A stretch of 5,899 nt of DNA from Flavobacteriales bacterium. Lineage in GTDB: Bacteria > Bacteroidota > Bacteroidia > DT-38. Location of the stretch: positions 1-5,899 of the forward strand of contig JABSPR010000183.1 in NCBI GenBank assembly GCA_013214975.1, read 5' to 3'. Made by a program: the position numbers and the translations under genes. The notes beneath the pieces were generated by a model. It was not told the DNA's origin. It did no database searches and saw nothing but the letters and a program-made list of their open reading frames with translations. This document shows, one piece after another, positions 1 to 5,832 of this stretch (positions are counted from its first letter, which is position 1; every line of letters starts with the position of its first letter).

Positions 1-516
1 AGCAAAAATAGCATAATTAATAATATCGAAATAGCTTGCATCAATGCCTTCAGAAATGATTGTTTCACCCCTATTGTCTTCAATCTGTTTTACTCTTAAA
101 AGCTTCATCAAAATCAAATCGGTTAACGAACTAACACGCATGTCTCGCCAAGCCTCTCCATAATCATGATTTTTCTTCTCCATAAGAGATCTTGCCTCTG
201 CCACATAGTAAGTATACAAATCAATGGCTTCTTTTTCCCCAAGGTCTAAATCCGACTTATTCCCTTTTTCTAATTGAATTAAGCCTATTACACAATAGTT
301 AATTATCCCAATATACTCAGATGTGATATCTTCTTCTATTTTTTGGATCTTCCCTTCTTGTATTGTACTAATTCGCTTTGCTTTTATAAAAACCTGATCG
401 GTAAGTGAAGTCGCTTTCAAGATTCGCCATGACGTGCCATAGTCCTTCATTTTCTTAATAAATATATCTTTACATTTATCAACTATTAAAGTGTATTGTT
501 CTGAAGTATTGTTCAT
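1..516 (-). CDS. DUF1599 domain protein with two tandem domains, 3' end cut by window edge
   Basis: The minus frame opens with ATG at 516-514 and stays open to base 1 (172 codons), so the C-terminus lies outside the window. The protein, starting MNNTSEQYTLIVDKC, is an internal duplication. Copy 1 (about residues 14-82) has DYG at 25-27, WR at 30-31, SLTD at 37-40 and IINY at 71-74. Copy 2 (about 106-172) has DYG at 118-120, WR at 123-124, SLTD at 130-133 and IINY at 165-168, with nearly identical internal spacing. This pattern matches my recollection of the Bacteroidota DUF1599 family, whose domain has been linked to nucleotide modification in phage contexts. The biochemical role is not established. 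The closing D/E-x-x-D-x-x-NY-like helix recalls all-alpha NTP pyrophosphatases, which is inference only. No signal peptide or membrane segment is seen, so it is probably cytoplasmic. It is divergent from folP across 48 bp. Since copy 2 is almost complete, probably only a few residues are missing. Confidence 0.8.
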   Translation of the reverse strand, partial: MNNTSEQYTLIVDKCKDIFIKKMKDYGTSWRILKATSLTDQVFIKAKRISTIQEGKIQKIEEDITSEYIGIINYCVIGLIQLEKGNKSDLDLGEKEAIDLYTYYVAEARSLMEKKNHDYGEAWRDMRVSSLTDLILMKLLRVKQIEDNRGETIISEGIDASYFDIINYAIFA

Positions 517-552
517 GAATAATCCTAGTGATATATTACAGTTTTTAACCCG

Positions 553-562
553 TCTAATTAGA
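553..562. repeat. 10-bp perfect palindrome in the DUF1599/folP divergent spacer
   Basis: TCTAATTAGA reads the same on both strands and ends 2 bases before the folP GTG, inside the 48-bp spacer (517-564) that must hold the 5' signals of both divergent genes. It could be an operator half or chance in AT-rich DNA. I see no convincing Bacteroidota TAnnTTTG -7 element in this spacer on either strand. Confidence 0.3.
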
Positions 563-564
563 AA

Positions 565-1431
565 GTGAAAGATACATTTTTCTTAAGGAAAAATCTCCTG
601 AATTGCGGAGGTAAATTGATTGATTTTGATATCCCGTTAGTCATGGGAATCCTAAATATTACACCCGATTCTTTTTATGATGGTGGTAAGTATTTGCAAC
701 ATAACAACATTGCCGATCAGGTTAAAACTATGTTAGCGGATGGAGCCACAATTATCGATATAGGAGGATACTCATCTCGACCAAACGCGATTGATATTAC
801 TATTACAGAAGAAACAGAACGCGTTGTACCTATTATTGAATTATTAGTAAAAGAGTTTCCAAACATTGTTATCTCAATAGACACTTTCAGAAGTGACGTT
901 GCAAGAGCTGCCGTTAATGCAGGAGCTTCTTTAATAAATGATATATCTGGAGGAAATCTTGACAAGAAAATGTTTGAGACTGTAGCTGATCTTAATGTGC
1001 CATACATCCTCATGCATATGCAAGGGTCGCCACAAACAATGCAAAAGAACCCGAGCTACAACAATGTTGTAAAGGAAATAATGAGCTTCTTTTCTTCTAG
1101 AATTGAAGCTCTAAAAAAACTAGGTGTTAATGATATAATCCTAGATCCAGGTGTAGGATTCGGCAAAAACACAGTGCACAATTATATTATTTTAAACAAC
1201 CTTGAAGATTTTAAAATTTTCAATCTACCTATACTTGTAGGTGTATCGCGAAAGTCGCTTATTAACAAAGTTTTAGATACCGCTCCAGAAAATGCTTTGA
1301 ACGGCACTACTGTAGTAAATACATTTTCTTTGTTAAATTCGGCAAATATTCTACGCGTTCATGATGTTAATGAAGCTATGGAAAGTATTAAAATCATGGA
1401 TTTTTCAAATAAAGTTAAAAAGCACATTTAG
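565..1431 (+). CDS. folP: Dihydropteroate synthase
   Basis: FolP condenses 6-hydroxymethyl-7,8-dihydropterin diphosphate with p-aminobenzoate to give 7,8-dihydropteroate in cytoplasmic folate synthesis, and is the sulfonamide target. The 288-residue TIM-barrel has the family motifs in order: GILNITPDSF (28-37), DIGGYSSRP (65-73; many homologues have GGESTRP), SIDTFR (104-109), the ND pair (125-126), MHMQG (150-154), DPGVGFGK (194-201), SRKS (228-231) and RVHDV (264-268). Length is normal. The start is GTG at 565: an in-frame TAG at 559-561 excludes anything further upstream, and no ATG occurs before the GILN motif region. N74 sits where most homologues have Gly after SSRP, a minor variation. 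The cdaA start follows 2 nt after the stop, so the two are almost certainly cotranscribed and probably translationally coupled. The product assignment is secure; the GTG start is likely. Confidence 0.96.
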   Translation: MKDTFFLRKNLLNCGGKLIDFDIPLVMGILNITPDSFYDGGKYLQHNNIADQVKTMLADGATIIDIGGYSSRPNAIDITITEETERVVPIIELLVKEFPNIVISIDTFRSDVARAAVNAGASLINDISGGNLDKKMFETVADLNVPYILMHMQGSPQTMQKNPSYNNVVKEIMSFFSSRIEALKKLGVNDIILDPGVGFGKNTVHNYIILNNLEDFKIFNLPILVGVSRKSLINKVLDTAPENALNGTTVVNTFSLLNSANILRVHDVNEAMESIKIMDFSNKVKKHI

Positions 1432-1433
1432 AC

Positions 1434-2210
1434 ATGAACTTTATCGATCTCGGACTTCTCGACATCATAGATATCTTTCTAGTTGCCATATTGGTTTACC
1501 AATTATACCGGCTGCTTAAGGGCACTGCAGCAATCAATATTTTTATTGGAATATTGTCTTTTTTCCTGCTTTTTAAAATAGTTGAAACACTTAACATGAA
1601 GATGCTCAGAGACATACTTGGCACTTTTATGGGTGTTGGAGTTTTAGTACTTGTTATCGTTTTTCAACCAGAGCTAAGACGATTTCTTTTACTAATTGGC
1701 ACAACAGAAATTTTCAAGAAGGGCTATTTGAAAAACAAATTATTCTTTTGGAAAGAGGAAGACGAAAGGGCTATTTTAGATGTTTCCTCTCTATGCAAAG
1801 CAATGCAGAGTATGGCTTTAACAAAAACCGGTGCGTTAATTATTATCTCGGGAGAAACAGACCTCAAACTGTACAGCAGTGCTATTGATCTTATTGACGC
1901 AAAACTTACTTCAGGAATGATTGAATCTATCTTTTACAAAAACAGTCCGTTGCATGATGGAGCTGTAATTGTTGAGGATAACCGATTAATAGCTGCACGA
2001 GCCGTTCTACCTACCTCTAAAAAAGAAGATTTGCCAGCAGAGCTTGGAATGAGGCACAGAGCAGCCCTTGGTATTACAGAAATTTCTGATGCAATTGCTT
2101 TAATTGTTTCCGAACAGACAGGAAATATTTCTTATACAAAAAAAGGTACACTTGTTCAGAATGTCACCATTGAAGAAATGCAAACCTACCTCAAGAAGCA
2201 TTTCAATTAA
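1434..2210 (+). CDS. cdaA: Diadenylate cyclase, CdaA type (membrane-bound)
   Basis: CdaA makes cyclic di-AMP from two ATP. This second messenger controls potassium and osmolyte balance and cell-wall homeostasis in many bacteria. The 258-residue protein has three hydrophobic segments at about 8-28, 32-52 and 62-80, then a short linker and a DAC (DisA_N) domain at about 110-250. The catalytic signatures are HDGA (174-177) and GMRHRAALG (205-213), where the RHR triplet at 207-209 contacts the nucleotide; canonical firmicute enzymes have GTRHRAA, so M206 is a conservative local difference. Family length is usual. Gene order folP-cdaA with a 2-nt gap points to one transcript. The firmicute partners cdaR (YbbR) and glmM are not adjacent here. 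Its stop codon lies inside a TTAA that also ends the convergent TPR lipoprotein gene, leaving no space for an intergenic terminator. I see no GC-rich hairpin with a T-run just downstream. Confidence 0.95.
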   Translation: MNFIDLGLLDIIDIFLVAILVYQLYRLLKGTAAINIFIGILSFFLLFKIVETLNMKMLRDILGTFMGVGVLVLVIVFQPELRRFLLLIGTTEIFKKGYLKNKLFFWKEEDERAILDVSSLCKAMQSMALTKTGALIIISGETDLKLYSSAIDLIDAKLTSGMIESIFYKNSPLHDGAVIVEDNRLIAARAVLPTSKKEDLPAELGMRHRAALGITEISDAIALIVSEQTGNISYTKKGTLVQNVTIEEMQTYLKKHFN

Positions 2211-2761
2211 GAAGCTTCTGTTTGTTTCTCAAAAGACTTTAATAATTCTTCCGGAGACATTCCCATATTTTCTATAGAAAACTTCGCGTCTTTATACAGC
2301 TCGTGTGACGGATACTCCGACATAAACTGACGATACAATTCTTCTGCTTTTCCTAATTTACCTAAGTAATTCTCATTTATAAACCCTTGAAGAAATAAAG
2401 CGTAGGGAGCTTTTTCATAATTTGGATAAGCTTTAAATAATCTCTTAAAGAAAGATAATGACCTTTCAGATTTTTTCAACCCCATTGCAAGTTCACCACC
2501 TTTAAATAGCATTTCTGGCACTTCATCACTTTTAATAAAACTCTCAGAAAAGTCACTGTACATATCTAGTAGTTCAGTCGCCTTTTCAACATCCATATTC
2601 ATCCCTTTCTTACTATACAAACTATCTTCAGTAGCAGAAATCATGATAACAAATTCTTCTTCTGTTAATTCTTTATCGGCATCAGTTCCGCAACCAATTA
2701 TTAACATAATAGCCATAAAGCTTATAATAATTGGAATTCCCGCTATTTGCAATTGTTTCAT
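2207..2761 (-). CDS. TPR-containing lipoprotein, function unknown
   Basis: This 184-residue protein begins with a short charged N-terminus and a hydrophobic stretch (about 7-22), then the lipobox L-I-I-G-C with the lipidated Cys at 24, so it should be a periplasm-facing or outer-membrane lipoprotein. After an acidic linker (TDADKELTEEE) come two TPR-like helix pairs, about 82-115 (ending FKAYPN) and 118-152 (ending FMSEYPSH), and a half-repeat to about 167. The spacing and YP closings resemble BamD/YbgF-type TPRs, but the protein is shorter than BamD and no assembly role can be assigned. The C-terminal SPEELLKSFE stretch (169-178) is, to my recollection, typical of Bacteroidota homologues. 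It is the last gene of a ruvX-def operon: ATG lies 3 nt after the def stop. Its own stop overlaps the cdaA stop by 4 nt on opposite strands. Likely a scaffold or envelope accessory protein (inference). Confidence 0.75.
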   Translation of the reverse strand: MKQLQIAGIPIIISFMAIMLIIGCGTDADKELTEEEFVIMISATEDSLYSKKGMNMDVEKATELLDMYSDFSESFIKSDEVPEMLFKGGELAMGLKKSERSLSFFKRLFKAYPNYEKAPYALFLQGFINENYLGKLGKAEELYRQFMSEYPSHELYKDAKFSIENMGMSPEELLKSFEKQTEAS

Positions 2762-2764
2762 AAT

Positions 2765-3325
2765 CTATCTTTTTATGGGAAATTTCATTTTATACTTAAC
2801 GTCAACTAATCCCTGAGAAACTGAAGTCAATTTTCTTTTTATCAATCTCCGTTTCAAAGCGTTCAAATGATCTGTAAACAATATACCTTCTACATGATCA
2901 TACTCATGCTGTATTATCCTTGCAGCTATCCCACTAAATTCTTCTTCATGAATTTTAAAGTTTTCATCAAAATATTTTATCCTAATCACTGACTTACGCG
3001 ACACATCTTCACGAATAGTCGGTATACTTAAGCATCCCTCATTAAAATCCTTAACCTCCCCTTCTTCAACAAGCATTTCCGGATTAATAAATACACCTTT
3101 AAAATCAGAGAGCCAAGCTTCATCCGCCTCATAGGCACTACCATCAACAATAAACATTCTTATCGGCAACCCTATTTGAGGAGCAGCCAACCCAACTCCC
3201 TCTGCCTTGTACATTGTTTCAAACATATTGACTATCAAGCGTGATAGATCATTGTAATCCTTGTCTATATTCTGACATTTTTTCTTTAGTACCGGATCTC
3301 CGTACGCTCTAATTGGTAGTATCAC
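2765..3325 (-). CDS. def: Peptide deformylase
   Basis: Def removes the formyl group from the N-terminal methionine of nascent proteins at the ribosome, and is essential in most bacteria. The 186-residue protein has all three family motifs: motif I GVGLAAPQIG (43-52), motif II EGCLS (96-100) and motif III HEYDH (140-144). The metal ligands are C98, H140 and H144, with E141 as catalytic base, so the enzyme should be active. A basic C-terminal tail after HLNALKRRLIKRKL and ending KMKFPIKR is typical of Bacteroidota deformylases. The start is GTG at 3325-3323 (MILPIRAYGDPVL matches family N-termini), 10 nt after the ruvX stop. The TPR lipoprotein follows after 3 nt, so the three genes should be one operon. 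No fmt (formyltransferase) gene is adjacent, unlike the def-fmt pair of many proteobacteria. Confidence 0.97.
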   Translation of the reverse strand: MILPIRAYGDPVLKKKCQNIDKDYNDLSRLIVNMFETMYKAEGVGLAAPQIGLPIRMFIVDGSAYEADEAWLSDFKGVFINPEMLVEEGEVKDFNEGCLSIPTIREDVSRKSVIRIKYFDENFKIHEEEFSGIAARIIQHEYDHVEGILFTDHLNALKRRLIKRKLTSVSQGLVDVKYKMKFPIKR

Positions 3326-3335
3326 TGTATTACTT

Positions 3336-3752
3336 TTAAATCCCTTTATGTTCCATGTATGATTGCAAAATTAATGTTGCACTCACACCATCAACTAATT
3401 CTTTTTCTCTTCTCTGTTTTTTCTTTACGCCTGCGTCCACTATTGCTCTTACCGCAATCTTTGAAGTAAACCTCTCATCCATCCTTTCTATTGTGATATT
3501 CGGAAACTTTCTTTTCAAATGAACTACAAAAGGATCAATAAATTTTGCTGATTCAGAATCTTCGTTATTTAAAGTCTTGGGCTCCCCAACAACAATACAC
3601 TCCACCGACTCCTTTTCTACATAGCTTTCAAGGAAAGCTAAAATATCTTTAGAATGTAGAGTATCAAGGCGTGTAGCAATGATTTTATCTTTATCTGTAA
3701 CCGCTACACCAACTCTCTTACTCCCATAATCTATGGCTAAAATTCTCCCCAA
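3336..3752 (-). CDS. ruvX: YqgF/RuvX family nuclease (putative Holliday junction resolvase / pre-16S rRNA nuclease)
   Basis: This is a 138-residue RNase H-fold protein of the YqgF family, annotated as a Holliday junction resolvase and shown in E. coli to take part in 16S rRNA 5'-end processing. Visible motifs are DYGSKRVGVAVTD (8-20), VVGEPKTLNN (54-63), DERFTS (92-97) and a C-terminal VDGVSATLIL (120-129). D8, E93 and D121 are the expected metal-binding acids, all present. E57 occupies a position usually hydrophobic (VVGLP), which is a small oddity. The start is TTG at 3752-3750: it gives the family N-terminus MGRILAIDYG, an in-frame TAA lies at 3767-3765, and no ATG or GTG falls between. 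A purine-rich AGAAGG precedes it but only 2 nt away, too close for ordinary Shine-Dalgarno use. It is first gene of the ruvX-def-lipoprotein operon, divergent from dapD. Confidence 0.93.
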   Translation of the reverse strand: MGRILAIDYGSKRVGVAVTDKDKIIATRLDTLHSKDILAFLESYVEKESVECIVVGEPKTLNNEDSESAKFIDPFVVHLKRKFPNITIERMDERFTSKIAVRAIVDAGVKKKQRREKELVDGVSATLILQSYMEHKGI

Positions 3753-3774
3753 AACCTTCTTTTCTTAGTTAATA

Positions 3775-3782
3775 TAAAATTA
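3775..3782 (-). promoter_or_regulatory. Candidate -7 element for the ruvX operon
   Basis: On the minus strand this reads TAATTTTA, matching 7 of 8 positions of the Bacteroidota primary sigma -7 consensus TAnnTTTG. It lies about 22 nt upstream of the ruvX TTG, giving a short leader of about 15 nt. No clear TTTG -33 element sits at the expected distance, so support is weak in this AT-rich spacer. Confidence 0.3.
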
Positions 3783-3791
3783 CAAAGAATC

Positions 3792-3810
3792 AATTGAACG
3801 TAGCTCAATT
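3792..3810. repeat. Inverted repeat in the ruvX/dapD divergent spacer
   Basis: Six-base arms AATTGA (3792-3797) and TCAATT (3805-3810) flank a 7-base centre. The repeat sits between the two candidate -7 elements, where an operator for both divergent operons could lie. The arms are short and AT-rich, and chance occurrence is quite possible. Confidence 0.25.
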
Positions 3811-3837
3811 TCCCTTTTTAACTCATGTCATTATTAT

Positions 3838-3845
3838 TACTTTTA
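3838..3845 (+). promoter_or_regulatory. Candidate -7 element for dapD
   Basis: TACTTTTA matches 7 of 8 positions of the Bacteroidota TAnnTTTG -7 consensus. A T-run at 3815-3819 lies about where the -33 TTTG is expected, without the G. Transcription would begin near 3850, giving a roughly 14-nt leader to the ATG at 3864. An upstream ATG at 3825 would then be outside the transcript. Weak on its own, but consistent with the start chosen by family comparison. Confidence 0.3.
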
Positions 3846-3863
3846 CACTTACTAAAATTTATC

Positions 3864-4679
3864 ATGGAAGAACTAAGAAATATTATTGAAGCCGCATGGG
3901 AAGACAGATCTATGCTTGAAGATGCGAATGTAGCGGAGGCGATTAGAGCAGTTGTTGATGGCCTTGACAAAGGCAAAATCAGAGTAGCAGAACCAAACGG
4001 AGACGATTGGATCGTAAATGAATGGGTGAAAAAAGCTGTTATCCTATACTTCCCTATTCAAAAGATGGAAACTATTGAAGTTGGCCCATTCGAATTTCAT
4101 GACAAAATCGCTTTAAAGAAAAACTATGCAGAGCTTGGTGTAAGAGTTGTTCCTCACGCAGTTGCACGATACGGATCTTTCATTCAAAAAGGTGTTATAC
4201 TAATGCCTTCATATGTAAATATTGGTGCGTATGTTGACGAAGGATCTATGGTAGACACATGGGCAACTGTTGGTTCTTGTGGGCAAATAGGAAAAGGAGT
4301 TCACCTTAGTGGTGGTGTTGGAATTGGAGGTGTATTGGAGCCTATCCAAGCTGCTCCAGTAATTATCGAAGACGGTGCATTTATTGGATCGAGATGTATT
4401 GTTGTAGAAGGTGTTAGAGTAAGGAAAGAGGCTGTTCTTGGAGCAAATGTAGTACTTACAATGTCAACCAAAATAATTGATGTTACTGGTCCAGAGCCAA
4501 TCGAATACAGAGGTGAAGTTCCGGAAAGATCGGTTGTTATTCCTGGTGGATACAACAAGAAGTTTGCAGCCGGAGAATACCAAGTGCCTTGTGCATTGAT
4601 TATTGGTAAAAGAAAAGCATCTACGGATCTTAAGACATCTCTTAATGATGCTTTAAGAGAGCACAACGTAGCAGTATAG
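3864..4679 (+). CDS. dapD: 2,3,4,5-tetrahydropyridine-2,6-dicarboxylate N-succinyltransferase
   Basis: DapD transfers succinyl from succinyl-CoA to tetrahydrodipicolinate in the succinylase branch of diaminopimelate/lysine synthesis, feeding peptidoglycan as well as protein. From ATG 3864 the protein is 271 residues, close to the 274 of E. coli. A helical N-domain (LRNIIEAAWEDRS) leads to a left-handed beta-helix of hexapeptide repeats from about residue 98 to 205. Highly conserved blocks are MPSYVNIGAYVDEG (114-127), MVDTWATVGSCGQIG (129-143) and HLSGGVGIGGVLEP (147-160), clearly the DapD and not the DapH type. The same frame continues to an ATG at 3825, but that adds MSLLLLLHLLKFI, which family members lack; 3864 matches usual N-termini. 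The enzyme is a cytoplasmic trimer in characterised homologues. No other dap gene is adjacent. The stop is 16 nt before the glycosyltransferase gene. Confidence 0.96.
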   Translation: MEELRNIIEAAWEDRSMLEDANVAEAIRAVVDGLDKGKIRVAEPNGDDWIVNEWVKKAVILYFPIQKMETIEVGPFEFHDKIALKKNYAELGVRVVPHAVARYGSFIQKGVILMPSYVNIGAYVDEGSMVDTWATVGSCGQIGKGVHLSGGVGIGGVLEPIQAAPVIIEDGAFIGSRCIVVEGVRVRKEAVLGANVVLTMSTKIIDVTGPEPIEYRGEVPERSVVIPGGYNKKFAAGEYQVPCALIIGKRKASTDLKTSLNDALREHNVAV

Positions 4680-4695
4680 AAGTAAAACGCATATA

Positions 4696-5832
4696 GTGAA
4701 AATCGGATTTGATGCAAAGCGAGCGTTTCACAATAAAACCGGCTTAGGTTCCTATAGCCGAAATATTGTGCGCATTCTATGCAAAAACTATTCTAATCAG
4801 GAATACCATCTATATACCCCTTCTGCAGAAAAACCGATAGGCGAATTCCATGAAGCATTAAATAAAGACAATGTTATTGTTAAGGAACCAATAGGTTTTT
4901 TCAACAATCTAGTAAAAAGTTATTGGAGGTCTACTGGTATCCTCAACCAACTAAACGAGGACAATATCGATATTTATCATGGCTTAAGTAATGAATTACC
5001 TACAGGCATTAACGATACTGAAATACAGAGCATCATAACCGTTCATGACTTGATATTCTTAGAGCATCCTGAGCACTATAAAAAAATCGATAGAGTAACA
5101 TACGAACACAAAGCTAGGCATGGTTGTCAGAATGCAAACCTTATAATAGCAGTAAGCGAGCAAACTAAAAAAGACATCATTAAACACTTTGATATCTCGC
5201 CAGAAAAAATCAAAGTAGTCTATCAACCTTGTGATCCAGTTTTTCAAAAACACCCTTCTCCTGAAGCAGTAAAAGAGACGCTAAAAAAACTAAAACTGCC
5301 AGATAATTACATATTAAATGTTGGCACCATTGAAGAAAGAAAAAATTCATTAAGAGTGGTGCAATCTTTATCCAAGCTTAAAGCGAGTGACATCCATTTA
5401 GTTATTATTGGACGAAAAACTTCATATTTCAAAAAAGTAGAGAAAGCAATAATCGAACTTGGTCTTTCTGAAAGAGTACATATAAGAGAAGGGATCAGCA
5501 ATCAACAGCTAGCTCATGTCTATTCCGGTAGTAAAGTAATGATTTACCCATCTCAATACGAGGGATTTGGAATTCCTATTATTGAAGCTCTATATCAGAA
5601 AGTACCCGTAATTACTTCCACAGGTGGTTGTTTCGCAGAGGCCGCCGGACCAGATAGCGCCTTCGTAGACAGTAACTCTATAGAAGAATTATCGAACGCC
5701 ATTAATAATATTCTAAGCACCGAAGAAATTAGGATAAACATGATTACCAAAGGCTTCGATTACGTTCAGAAGTTTAATGATGATATTATCGCTTCCGAAA
5801 TAATGAAACTGTACGAGCTATGCAAGAAATAG
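4696..5832 (+). CDS. Family 4 (GT-B) glycosyltransferase, acceptor unknown
   Basis: This 378-residue protein has the two-domain layout of retaining GT4 enzymes, which transfer a sugar from a nucleotide donor to lipid, glycan or other acceptors at the inner face of the membrane. The N-domain begins MKIGFDAKRAF and has the loop TGLGSYSRNI (15-24) and HDL at 117-119. The C-terminal nucleotide-binding domain has NVGTIEERKN (208-217), VIIGR (236-240) and YEGFGIPIIEAL (288-299), in which E289 and E297 form the EX7E motif. There is no signal peptide or membrane helix. The start is GTG at 4696, giving the family N-terminus; no ATG is suitably placed. It lies 16 nt after dapD and overlaps the next gene by 13 nt, so it is probably cotranscribed with both. 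No other sugar-pathway genes are in view, so donor and acceptor (for example surface polysaccharide or glycoprotein) cannot be assigned. Confidence 0.88.
   Translation: MKIGFDAKRAFHNKTGLGSYSRNIVRILCKNYSNQEYHLYTPSAEKPIGEFHEALNKDNVIVKEPIGFFNNLVKSYWRSTGILNQLNEDNIDIYHGLSNELPTGINDTEIQSIITVHDLIFLEHPEHYKKIDRVTYEHKARHGCQNANLIIAVSEQTKKDIIKHFDISPEKIKVVYQPCDPVFQKHPSPEAVKETLKKLKLPDNYILNVGTIEERKNSLRVVQSLSKLKASDIHLVIIGRKTSYFKKVEKAIIELGLSERVHIREGISNQQLAHVYSGSKVMIYPSQYEGFGIPIIEALYQKVPVITSTGGCFAEAAGPDSAFVDSNSIEELSNAINNILSTEEIRINMITKGFDYVQKFNDDIIASEIMKLYELCKK

Noticed and set aside
577..593. TTTTT-CTTAAG-G-AAAAA near-palindrome in the first codons of folP as a translation-control hairpin
   Set aside because: Almost all A-T pairs with no proper loop, and it fits the coding frame without a regulatory explanation.
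717..1013. Open frame of 98 codons on the minus strand inside folP
   Set aside because: It lies wholly antisense to a gene with strong family motifs, has no recognisable domain and no start signal, and is best explained as an antisense shadow.
2210..2219. Palindrome AGAAGCTTCT just after the cdaA stop as a terminator
   Set aside because: It has no loop, is not GC-rich, has no following T-run, and lies in the coding end of the lipoprotein gene; a chance HindIII-like palindrome is the simpler reading.
3825..3863. Leucine-rich 13-codon extension of dapD as a signal peptide or regulatory leader peptide
   Set aside because: DapD is cytoplasmic, homologues start at the equivalent of 3864, and the segment runs in frame into dapD without a stop, unlike an attenuator leader peptide.
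4301..4717. Open frame of 138 codons on the minus strand over the 3' half of dapD
   Set aside because: Antisense to the conserved beta-helix repeats of DapD, whose glycine- and valine-rich codons favour long open antisense frames; the translation shows no family motif.
5059..5501. Two 64-codon minus-strand frames (5059-5253 and 5307-5501) inside the glycosyltransferase gene
   Set aside because: Short, low-complexity hydrophobic translations antisense to a clear GT4 gene, with no independent support.
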